A stretch of 34,963 bases of DNA, from the NCBI GenBank assembly GCA_964630665.1, contig CAZVVN010000030.1:1-34963 (forward strand). Reading direction: 5' to 3'. Shown piece after piece: positions 15,939 through 23,655 of the stretch (position 1 is its first letter; each line of letters starts with the position of its first letter). The stretch is from UBA9619 sp964630665. Lineage in GTDB: Bacteria > Pseudomonadota > Gammaproteobacteria > Arenicellales > UBA868. The notes below the pieces were generated by a model, which worked only from the letters and a program-made list of their open reading frames with translations, made no database searches and was not told the origin of the DNA. Made by a program: the position numbers and the translations under genes.

Positions 15939-18119
15939 TCAACCTGCCGTCAGAGCAGGATTGACGATTCGTGGTGTCAGGAAAATCAGCAACTCCCTAC
16001 GTTCATCCAGGAATCCCTTAGTTCTGAAAAGCATACCCAGGCCAGGAAGATCCCCGAGGATCGGGACTTTGGACACCGATTCCTTTGTCTCCTGCTGATA
16101 AATACCTCCGATGATGACCGTTTCTCCGTTTTCCAACAGGACCTGGGTCTCGATCGCCAAGGTATCGATATTTTCTTCAGTTGCGGAGACGAATGAATCC
16201 TTGGTCACTGCCACGTCCAGGATCAACCGGTCGTCGGGGGTGATCTGAGGGGTGACCGTGAGGCCCAGTACGGCCTTTTTGGTAACCACTGTACCCTCAC
16301 CGAGCGTATTGGTTGTAAAGATACGCTCCTGCCCTTGCTCAATCTTCGCTTCCTGTTTGTCTGCTGTAAGCAACCTTGGGTTGGCGATGATTTTACCTCC
16401 CCCTTCCGCCTCAAGCGCTGATATCTCGAGATCAATCAGCGCTCCCCATCCGGCGCCGGCTTTTGCCAGGGTCAGCGCGTATGAAGCCACCTCATCGGTT
16501 CCAATTCCGGCTGCCGGAAGATCTACAGCCAGCGAACCGTCCGCGGACTTTGTCAGGCCCTCGGTTCGGATATTTGCAGTGTTGGCCAACGATCCTGAAC
16601 CGATCATGGTCCCCATACCACTGCCGATCCCGGTCAAACCAAGCTTCACTCCAATGTTTCGGCTGAAGGCCTCGTTAGCTATTACGATCCGAGTTTCAAT
16701 CAGGACTTGCTTGACCGGCCGGTCGATTTCCGAAATCAGCTTTCGGATCTCCCCTATTTTCTGCCTTGTGTCCTGTATCAGGAGGGAATTTGTCCTTGTG
16801 TCCACCGTCACGCTGCCCCGTTCGGACAACAATTGGTTCTGCTCCGTTGCGATATCGCCGACAGTAACACTGCCGAACATCGATTTGTCGATGTTCGGCT
16901 CGACCGCCTTAACCGACTTCAATAGGTTCGCGATATCATCTGCCTTTGCGTAATTGACCTGAACCAGTTCCGATACCAGCGGTTCCAGGGTCAGCAAATT
17001 TTGAGATGATTCAAGGGCAAGGCGCTCTTTTTCAGCGATTTCCTGTGCAGGTGCGATCCAGACCACATTGTTCCTTTCCCGTTTGGCCAGGCCCTTGGTC
17101 TGCATGATCGTATCCAGGGCTTGGTCCCATGGTACTTCCTTTAGTCGCAATGTCATTTCACCAGCGACTGTGTCGCTGATGACAAAGTTGATCCCGGTCT
17201 CCTCGGCAATGATCTGCAACGCACTGCGAACAGCGATATTCTGAAAATCAAAACTTAATGGCTCACCGGAGTAGCGTTCTGCAGCGACCTCAGCCGCTTT
17301 TTGTTCGACCCGCGGCGTCACTTCAACGGTGAACACCTTGCCTGACTGGAAAGTGACATAATCGTACGCTCCGTGAGCCGCGAGAATGATCCGAGTTCGG
17401 TCATCCATCCTGAATGCATCGATAAACTGCACCGGGGTCGCAAAATCGACGACGTCAAGGCGACGTTCAAGCCCATCAGCCAATTCAGCTTGCATCAAAT
17501 CAAGTACGATTTCTCCACGCTCGCCCTTCACACTGACCCCCGCTTCCTCAGCACTCAAATGAATCATCACCAGCCCCGATCCCCCTTCTCCCCGTCGGAA
17601 ATCAACAGCAGTGACCTGAAAAGGTGACGGCGGCTTGCCGGCACTGTGATCTGGAACCAGGTCCGCCTCATCCTGAACAACTGCATTTGCAGAAAGGGCA
17701 GGATCAATAAACAGAACCAGACCGTTCTCCTGCCACAAGCTCTCGAACGACACGGAAGCAATCAGATTGACGATGACTCGCGTTCGACTATCGGTAGCAG
17801 CTACGATGACGCTATCAACTGACCCGCGGTCAACTTCGAGCATCCGAGGCTTAACAGTGCTGGAGACACCAAAAAAATCCAGAACGATCCGATCGGGCTC
17901 GTTGGTACGGAAAATTTTTGGATCCGCAATTTCGCCGGTCGTACCAATGTCGAGCTGCAGCCTACCACCGGGTAGCATGACATGCTGTACAGAGACAATT
18001 TCCCCGTCACTTGCCGAGCTGACCCACGGTGTCAGAAACCCCAACAGCAGTGCCAGTTTAAGTATTCCAGCAACAACCTGGAAAACCGGGGGATAGCCTT
18101 TTTCGGAATAATTTCTCAT
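15939..18119 (-). CDS. pilQ: Type IV pilus secretin PilQ
   Basis: 726 residues; forms the outer-membrane ring through which the pilus passes. A signal peptide covers residues 1 to about 36 (hydrophobic core GILKLALLLGFL, cleavage near VSSAS). Two AMIN domains (about 40-138 and 167-268) bind peptidoglycan. An STN/N0 domain (about 287-357, LSFDFQNIAVRSALQIIAEETGINFVIS) is followed by an N1 domain (about 385-470, VTVDTRTNSLLIQDT) and the secretin core (about 500-720, with VPILGDLPGLGMLFR near the end). It is the last pil gene of the pilMNOPQ operon. The anchoring protein TsaP is encoded about 10 kb away in this window. Confidence 0.97.
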   Translation of the reverse strand: MRNYSEKGYPPVFQVVAGILKLALLLGFLTPWVSSASDGEIVSVQHVMLPGGRLQLDIGTTGEIADPKIFRTNEPDRIVLDFFGVSSTVKPRMLEVDRGSVDSVIVAATDSRTRVIVNLIASVSFESLWQENGLVLFIDPALSANAVVQDEADLVPDHSAGKPPSPFQVTAVDFRRGEGGSGLVMIHLSAEEAGVSVKGERGEIVLDLMQAELADGLERRLDVVDFATPVQFIDAFRMDDRTRIILAAHGAYDYVTFQSGKVFTVEVTPRVEQKAAEVAAERYSGEPLSFDFQNIAVRSALQIIAEETGINFVISDTVAGEMTLRLKEVPWDQALDTIMQTKGLAKRERNNVVWIAPAQEIAEKERLALESSQNLLTLEPLVSELVQVNYAKADDIANLLKSVKAVEPNIDKSMFGSVTVGDIATEQNQLLSERGSVTVDTRTNSLLIQDTRQKIGEIRKLISEIDRPVKQVLIETRIVIANEAFSRNIGVKLGLTGIGSGMGTMIGSGSLANTANIRTEGLTKSADGSLAVDLPAAGIGTDEVASYALTLAKAGAGWGALIDLEISALEAEGGGKIIANPRLLTADKQEAKIEQGQERIFTTNTLGEGTVVTKKAVLGLTVTPQITPDDRLILDVAVTKDSFVSATEENIDTLAIETQVLLENGETVIIGGIYQQETKESVSKVPILGDLPGLGMLFRTKGFLDERRELLIFLTPRIVNPALTAG

Positions 18120-18164
18120 AAATTCAAATCTACCTAAAACATCGGAAACTGCAACCGATACTTT

Positions 18165-18728
18165 TCACTGACGAACATTTAGATTCACAGTTCGCAGTTC
18201 CCATCGGCCTAAACCCCCCATTACGACCTCCTCGAGTTCAACGTCTCCAGTTTCAGAATTGATTCTAATAATTCGGCCATGGTCCTGACCTAGGTATCCC
18301 CCTTCAGGCACCTTGTATACCAATCCGTCCGGAGCCACCACAACCAACCGGGTTGCTTCGGCTAGCGTCAACGTACCGGCAAACCGCAGGGTGTCCAATG
18401 GAAACTTTTCAAGAGTCTCTTTCCGTCGTTCCGGGTCTGGGGCGAGCGGATCCGGCCCAGGATCAATCTCCTCCTCCTCAACGATTTCAGGGAACACGTT
18501 CTCAGGCGCAAAGGGGTCGGTCATGGCCGAGGCCGCGTATTCAAACGCTATTATCGGCAGCAACTCGGGCAAAGGTTCAATCTTGGGGATGGTATCCTTG
18601 TGTGTGTTTCGAACGAAGTTCTGCAGATCCACAATTGAGCGGTCGCTGGAACACGAGGCGACCAAGCTAACAGCAACCGCCGCGACTAGCGTCCTGCCTA
18701 AAACCATCAGAGTTCGGTGATATATCAA
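18165..18728 (-). CDS. pilP: Type IV pilus inner-membrane lipoprotein PilP
   Basis: 187 residues with a lipoprotein signal: a hydrophobic stretch ends in LVASC, making Cys26 the acylated residue. A proline- and acid-rich linker follows (PEIVEEEEIDPGPDPLAPDPERR, about 84-106). The folded C-terminal domain then has LRFAGTLTLAEATRLVVVAPDGLVYKV and GGYLGQDHGRIIRI, the beta-sandwich of PilP that contacts PilQ. PilP links the PilN-PilO complex to the secretin. It lies 5 bases after pilO and 45 before pilQ. Confidence 0.95.
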   Translation of the reverse strand: MIYHRTLMVLGRTLVAAVAVSLVASCSSDRSIVDLQNFVRNTHKDTIPKIEPLPELLPIIAFEYAASAMTDPFAPENVFPEIVEEEEIDPGPDPLAPDPERRKETLEKFPLDTLRFAGTLTLAEATRLVVVAPDGLVYKVPEGGYLGQDHGRIIRINSETGDVELEEVVMGGLGRWELRTVNLNVRQ

Positions 18729-18733
18729 ACCAG

Positions 18734-19318
18734 TTAGCCTTCCTCAGTCTGATAACGATAAGTCTGAAGAAGAATAGACGTCGTGAGATTGCCTGCGTCG
18801 TCAGCGTCGATCGCCATATCTCCAACGGTCACTATGCGTGGCAACATTGACAGGTCGCTTATGAAGAGCGCAACCTCATGGAATCTTCCCGAGATTTCGA
18901 CCCGAATCGGCAGTACGGCGTAGAAATCATGTTGTTGTTCTTTTAGCGGGTCAAATACCACAAACTCCAGCCCTCGCTGCTTACCGACCCGGGTAATGTC
19001 CACCAACAGCGACGGTACCTCAGTACTGTCGGGTAACTGATTGACCATCATACTCAGTAACGTTTCGACCTGAACCATCTGTTCACGATAAGCCGGCAAA
19101 TTTATGACCATTCCTTTCTTGTTCTTGAACGTTTTCTGCAACTCAACCTCTTGTCTTTGTTGCTTCTCAAGTGTCGTCAACTGATCCTTGATCAAAAAGT
19201 GCCAGCCCCCATACAGCAACAACAAGCCCGCGAGAGAAGCCACCATAAGGGTGAACCACCAAGGCCATGTGGCTGGCTCGTTGAACTCAATGTCGCGAAA
19301 CTGGTCGAGGAAATTCAT
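18734..19318 (-). CDS. pilO: Type IV pilus alignment protein PilO
   Basis: 194 residues. A short cytoplasmic start (MNFLDQFRDIEFNEPATWPWW) leads into one membrane segment (about 22-44, FTLMVASLAGLLLLYGGWHFL). A periplasmic coiled coil (LTTLEKQQRQEVELQKTFKNK) and a ferredoxin-like domain with GLEFVVFDPLKEQQHDFYAVLPIRVEISG follow, the hallmark region of PilO. It pairs with PilN in the inner membrane and joins PilM in the cytoplasm to PilP/PilQ. It sits between pilN (36-base gap) and pilP. Confidence 0.95.
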   Translation of the reverse strand: MNFLDQFRDIEFNEPATWPWWFTLMVASLAGLLLLYGGWHFLIKDQLTTLEKQQRQEVELQKTFKNKKGMVINLPAYREQMVQVETLLSMMVNQLPDSTEVPSLLVDITRVGKQRGLEFVVFDPLKEQQHDFYAVLPIRVEISGRFHEVALFISDLSMLPRIVTVGDMAIDADDAGNLTTSILLQTYRYQTEEG

Positions 19319-19354
19319 CTGCGTATTGTGTATTTCAGCATTCGACTCCGGAGC

Positions 19355-19942
19355 TCAGTCCGTTCCACTGCGGCCATCGTTGTTATCCGGATCGGTTCGC
19401 CGATGGGTTACTCGTAACTCGAAACGACTGATCTCGGTATCACTCTTTCCTGATGAACCGGTATTGATCATCTCGAGGTTTGAATTACTGAATGATTCTG
19501 ATTCGTTTAATCTGACCATGAGAGCGGAAACTTGAGAATTTGACTGGGCGATGCCTTCCAACTGGAATCCCTCGGGACTTCGGTCAAGAGACACAAAGAA
19601 AATACCTTCAGGAATCATTCTGACAAATTCATCCAGAGACCGGACTACTCGCACCCTGTCCTCCTGCAGTTCGTAGATCACCGACATACGGGTCATGAGT
19701 TCTTTTTTTCGTTGTTTAATGTTGTCGATCTCCCGCAACTGGGCTTCGATTTTTCCGATTTCACCTTGGAGATATCTATTTCTTTTCTTCTGAAACGAGA
19801 TCTCCCCCGCGAAATGCCACCAGCCTGCGGTGACGACAGCCACCGCCACCAGGTTTATAACAATGGCACCGATGAGAGTTCGTCGTGCTTGCAGTCGCTG
19901 GCGTTCCTCACGCCAGGGCAACAAGTTGATGCCAGTGTTCAT
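19355..19942 (-). CDS. pilN: Type IV pilus assembly protein PilN
   Basis: 195 residues. The N-terminal INLLPWREERQ (residues 5-15) is the conserved cytoplasmic tail that docks onto PilM. One membrane segment follows (about 24-44), then a coiled coil (YLQGEIGKIEAQLREIDNIKQRKKEL) and a ferredoxin-like periplasmic domain (PEGIFFVSLDRSPEGFQLEGIAQSNSQVSALMVRL). Its start overlaps the pilM stop by 4 bases, so the two partners are coupled in translation. Confidence 0.96.
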   Translation of the reverse strand: MNTGINLLPWREERQRLQARRTLIGAIVINLVAVAVVTAGWWHFAGEISFQKKRNRYLQGEIGKIEAQLREIDNIKQRKKELMTRMSVIYELQEDRVRVVRSLDEFVRMIPEGIFFVSLDRSPEGFQLEGIAQSNSQVSALMVRLNESESFSNSNLEMINTGSSGKSDTEISRFELRVTHRRTDPDNNDGRSGTD

Positions 19943-20991
19943 CCGGCGCCCCTGACGGCAAGTCCACAGGCTTTGAGCAGCAGCGGCGACTGCCTCTGAA
20001 GTATTGCACTTGCTTTAATACCGCTCGGAGAAAATGGGCTGGCTACTGCCGTCGGCAGTCCGGTGTGCATCTGAACAACCTCTGCAATACCTTCTATTCT
20101 TGTGCACCCTCCGGTTATAAAGAGCATGTCTACAGCTTCATATCCGCGACCGGCCGAGGCGAAGAACTCGACAGCCCGTGATGCTTCTCTCGCCATAGTC
20201 GCCTTGAAAGGCTCGAGTAGATCCTCACGATAATTCTCCGGCAGATCCCCTGACAATTTTGCAGTCTCAGCTTCCTGGAAACTAATACCGTAACGGGTGC
20301 GGATGTTTTCCGTCAGTATTCGCCCACCGAATGAATGGTCCCGATCGTAAATTGCAGCGTCATCAACAAAAATATCAAGACGGGTGGTGACCTCGCCGAA
20401 ATCAATCAGAGCGATAACCTTACCTCGCAACGCATCTGACATGCCAGCGGTAACAAATGCGAAACCTCGCTCGACCGCAAAGGAATCGACGTCCACCACC
20501 GCAGGCTGCAACCCAGCTGACTCGATTACCAACGCGTACCCCTCGATGATTTCCTTTCTGCAGGCGGTGATCTTCACCAATTTGGATCCGTCCGTTTCAG
20601 AGCTGTCTAAAACTTGATAATCGAGGTTAACTTCCTCCAACGGGTGAGGAATGTGTTGGCTGGCCTCTATCATCACCTGCTCTTCGATTTCCGATTCTCT
20701 GAGGTCAACTGGCAATTGCACTGTGCGTGAAACCACGTGCGACGACGCGATTGCGACTATCGCTGGCTTTCTCTTGCACTTTGAGCGCTTGATCGCCTGG
20801 CGGACGGCCCCACTGACCGCCTCTACATCACTGATCCCACGTTCAACCACGGCATTTCTTGGTAGCGGCTCTATGGCAAATTGCCCAACCCGGTAGCTAC
20901 TTCCTCTACGGTCCAGCTCAAGCACCTTGACCGAAGACGTGCCGATGTCTACGGCCACCGCTTTCAATCGTTTAGGACTGAATATGCCCAT
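19939..20991 (-). CDS. pilM: Type IV pilus assembly ATPase-fold protein PilM
   Basis: 350 residues; an actin/FtsA-like protein in the cytoplasm that binds the PilN tail. The first phosphate loop is AVDIGTSSVKVLEL (about 13-26). SHPM-like features include IEEQVMIEASQHIPHPLEEVNLDYQVL (about 106-132), ALIDFGEVTTRLDIFVDD (second phosphate loop, about 201-218) and the adenosine motif LFITGGCTRIEGIAE (about 285-299). It heads the pilMNOPQ operon and is divergent from ponA, the standard arrangement in many gammaproteobacteria. Confidence 0.97.
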   Translation of the reverse strand: MGIFSPKRLKAVAVDIGTSSVKVLELDRRGSSYRVGQFAIEPLPRNAVVERGISDVEAVSGAVRQAIKRSKCKRKPAIVAIASSHVVSRTVQLPVDLRESEIEEQVMIEASQHIPHPLEEVNLDYQVLDSSETDGSKLVKITACRKEIIEGYALVIESAGLQPAVVDVDSFAVERGFAFVTAGMSDALRGKVIALIDFGEVTTRLDIFVDDAAIYDRDHSFGGRILTENIRTRYGISFQEAETAKLSGDLPENYREDLLEPFKATMAREASRAVEFFASAGRGYEAVDMLFITGGCTRIEGIAEVVQMHTGLPTAVASPFSPSGIKASAILQRQSPLLLKACGLAVRGAG

Positions 20992-21051
20992 CTATTTTCT
21001 GACCTTGAGTGTGCCAGGGTACCCATGCGCAACCGCACGGACAACTCCATA

Positions 21052-21080
21052 TTGACACAGGTTGTACCTGAAACTGTAGA
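21052..21080 (+). promoter_or_regulatory. Candidate ponA promoter
   Basis: A perfect -35 TTGACA (21052-21057), a 17-base spacer and a weak -10 TGTAGA (21075-21080). The spacer contains the dyad CAGGT-TGT-ACCTG (21058-21070), a possible operator. The transcript would have a leader of about 200 bases and would run through the oppositely oriented pilM promoter. Confidence 0.4.
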
Positions 21081-21140
21081 GAGTAGCCGACAGCAGGCCA
21101 CGATCTCCATGATTCGAATGATAACTGACCGCACAACTGG

Positions 21141-21169
21141 CAAATAGTAATCGATCTGCCTCCTGTCAA
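21141..21169 (-). promoter_or_regulatory. Candidate pilM operon promoter
   Basis: On the minus strand, a perfect -35 TTGACA (21169-21164), a 17-base spacer and TATTTG (21146-21141), which matches three -10 positions. The start site would be near 21134, leaving a leader of about 140 bases before pilM. Confidence 0.4.
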
Positions 21170-21273
21170 CCGAACTCGAGTCCGATACCTGGTAGTTCAA
21201 GGCTCTGATAAGCTATCGTGCTGACCGGTCTCGCCGATGTCTGGGTCCAGACCTGATTAACGCCCGGCCTCCT

Positions 21274-21289
21274 GAAAGGTTCCTCATTG
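21274..21289 (+). promoter_or_regulatory. Shine-Dalgarno supporting the TTG start of ponA
   Basis: GAAAGG (21274-21279) lies 7 bases before TTG (21287-21289). The next in-frame ATG is at codon 14, inside the membrane anchor, so the TTG start is strongly preferred. Confidence 0.75.
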
Positions 21290-23638
21290 AGACGTTTCCT
21301 AAAACAATTCACATGGATAGCCCTCATGTTGGCCGCTCTCGGGAGCGTCTGTGGTGGAATTATTCTAACAATCATTTACCGAGAACTACCGTCCATCGAG
21401 ACTATTCGGGATATTCGTTTGAAGGAACCGTTAAGGATCTACACCATTGACGGCCGGCTAATCGCCGAATATGGCAACAAAAAGCGCATCACTACAACCA
21501 TGGACCAGGTACCCCGGACGCTCATCAATGCCATATTGGCAGCTGAGGACGACGGTTTTTTCGGCCATTATGGGGTTGATTTCGCTGGAATCGCCCGAGC
21601 CGTGCTAGCCAACCTGCGGGCCGGCGGAATTGATCAGGGCGCCAGTACCATCACGATGCAGGTCGCACGCAATTACTTTCTGACTCGCGAGAAAACGTAT
21701 ATCCGAAAAATCAAGGAAGTGCTGCTAGCTCTCACATTGGAGCAAGCATTGTCCAAAAATGAAATTCTGGAACTGTACCTGAACAAGATCTTTCTGGGAC
21801 ACCGGGCCTACGGGTTCCAGGCCGCAGCCTCAGTGTATTATGACCGCCGCCTTAAGGACCTGACCCTCGCCCAACTTGCTATGCTTGCCGGGCTGCCAAA
21901 AGCACCTTCGCGTGGCAACCCGCTAGCTAATCCCGCCAAGGCCGTAGCCAGGCGTGATTATGTTCTGCGAAGGATGCAAGATCTGGGCATGATCGACGCG
22001 ACGATGTTTCAGCAGGCGTCCTCGTCACCCGTATCGGCTCGTAAGAACATTGCCAAGATAGAGGTGGATTCCCCGTACCTGGCGGAAATGGCCCGCGGCT
22101 ACATGGTCGATCACTACGGCGAGGAGGCATACCTGGACGGTTATAGTGTGTTCACAACAATCAACTCCGATTTCCAGGACGCTGCAAACCGCGCACTTCG
22201 AACAGGTCTGATGTCCTACGACAGGCGCCATAGCTATCGAGGCCCTGTTGACAGAACAGCTACCCGTCCAGAGACAGAGCCGACACTGCGGCTTGCCGAA
22301 TACCGGTCGCTGGGGGAAATAGTTCCTGCCATCGTGTCTGGTGCAACACCCGGGTTACTTGACGTCACATTAGGTGACAGCACTATTCTCGGTATAACCA
22401 AAGAAGGCTGGGGCTGGACCGGCACGACCCCCGATCGTATTCTTCGCCGCGGTGATGTTGTCTATGTTGATCGAACCCGTAACAAAAACTTCCTGGCCCA
22501 ACTACCTGAGATCCAGGGTGCCCTTGTTTCACTGAGCCCCGTTGACGGCGCTGTACTTGCTCTCGTCGGCGGGTTCGACTTTTTCAGTGGCAAGTTCAAC
22601 CGGGCAATCCAGGCCCGACGACAGCCCGGCTCAAACATCAAACCGTTCATTTACTCCGCAGCACTGGACAACGGATTCACAGCGGCTACCCTAGTCAGCG
22701 GCGCTCCAATCGTCATTGAATCAAGCCACGGTGACACCTGGCGACCACAAAACTACAGCAAGAAAGTCTTTGGGCCGACGCGGCTACGAAAAGCACTCAG
22801 TAAGTCTCTCAACCTCGTTTCAGTACGTCTGGTCCGGGCGATGGGTACCGAGGTTGTACGAGATCACCTGGAGAATTTTGGGTTTGAGCGAGCTAACCTG
22901 CCCGATGGACTGTCGCTTGCCTTGGGCTCTGCGACGGTAACTCCTATGGAAATCGCTCGCGGATATGCTGTCTTCGCCAACGGCGGATACCTGGTACAAC
23001 CCTTTTTCATAGCTCGTGTCGAAGATCAGTCTGGAAACATCGTCGAATACAGCAATCGCGTGATGCTCTGCCCGGATTGCAAGTCGGCACACTCAAGCGA
23101 GCGCCGGGTAGACCAACGCAAGATTGATCCCCGCTACGCAAGGCGTGTGCTGTCACCTGAGAACGCGTTCATAATGAACTCCCTGATGGGCCAGGTTATC
23201 AAGACTGGCACGGGGAAAAATGTAACAAAGAAGCTGAAGCGAGGTGACCTTGCCGGCAAAACAGGAACAACCAATAATTTCAGGGATGCGTGGTTCAGTG
23301 GATTCAACCAGGATGTTGTCACTACGGTTTGGGTAGGCTTCGATCAACCTCGAAATCTCGGCGACCGGGAATCTGGCACCAGAGCGGCACTTCCTATCTG
23401 GATCGACTACATGTCCGTGGCTCTCGCCGGAAAGCCGGAGAAACTGTGGGCAGCCCCTGAAAACGTCATCACGGTTTCTGTCAATTATGAAACCGGCAGC
23501 CCCACAAGCGCAGATGATCCCGACGGGTACCAAGAGTTTTTTATCATGGGCACCGAGCCACAGGTCCAGGCAACAGGCCAGGTCTCCACAGATGAAACCG
23601 GGCACGATCCAACCGCACAGATCGATGAACTATTCTAG
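21287..23638 (+). CDS. ponA: Penicillin-binding protein 1A (bifunctional)
   Basis: 783 residues. It polymerises glycan strands and cross-links peptides in the periplasm. An N-terminal membrane anchor (about 10-31) is followed by the GT51 transglycosylase domain with catalytic Glu87 in AAEDDGFFGHYGVD and GASTITMQVARNYFL. An OB-like insert characteristic of PBP1A comes next. The transpeptidase has the nucleophile Ser449 in GSNIK, the SLN motif at 507-509 and KTG at 658-660 (LAGKTGTTNNFRDAWF). A CPDC pair (595-598) lies between the last two motifs. The start codon is TTG, backed by a good ribosome site. It is divergent from pilMNOPQ and convergent with topA, 17 bases away. Confidence 0.96.
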   Translation: MRRFLKQFTWIALMLAALGSVCGGIILTIIYRELPSIETIRDIRLKEPLRIYTIDGRLIAEYGNKKRITTTMDQVPRTLINAILAAEDDGFFGHYGVDFAGIARAVLANLRAGGIDQGASTITMQVARNYFLTREKTYIRKIKEVLLALTLEQALSKNEILELYLNKIFLGHRAYGFQAAASVYYDRRLKDLTLAQLAMLAGLPKAPSRGNPLANPAKAVARRDYVLRRMQDLGMIDATMFQQASSSPVSARKNIAKIEVDSPYLAEMARGYMVDHYGEEAYLDGYSVFTTINSDFQDAANRALRTGLMSYDRRHSYRGPVDRTATRPETEPTLRLAEYRSLGEIVPAIVSGATPGLLDVTLGDSTILGITKEGWGWTGTTPDRILRRGDVVYVDRTRNKNFLAQLPEIQGALVSLSPVDGAVLALVGGFDFFSGKFNRAIQARRQPGSNIKPFIYSAALDNGFTAATLVSGAPIVIESSHGDTWRPQNYSKKVFGPTRLRKALSKSLNLVSVRLVRAMGTEVVRDHLENFGFERANLPDGLSLALGSATVTPMEIARGYAVFANGGYLVQPFFIARVEDQSGNIVEYSNRVMLCPDCKSAHSSERRVDQRKIDPRYARRVLSPENAFIMNSLMGQVIKTGTGKNVTKKLKRGDLAGKTGTTNNFRDAWFSGFNQDVVTTVWVGFDQPRNLGDRESGTRAALPIWIDYMSVALAGKPEKLWAAPENVITVSVNYETGSPTSADDPDGYQEFFIMGTEPQVQATGQVSTDETGHDPTAQIDELF

Positions 23639-23655
23639 GTCAGCGCCGATCCGTG

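Noticed and set aside
16252..16953. A long plus-strand ORF (233 codons) opposite pilQ
   Set aside because: Antisense to a complete, motif-verified pilQ; its proline- and serine-rich composition is what a mirrored coding frame gives.
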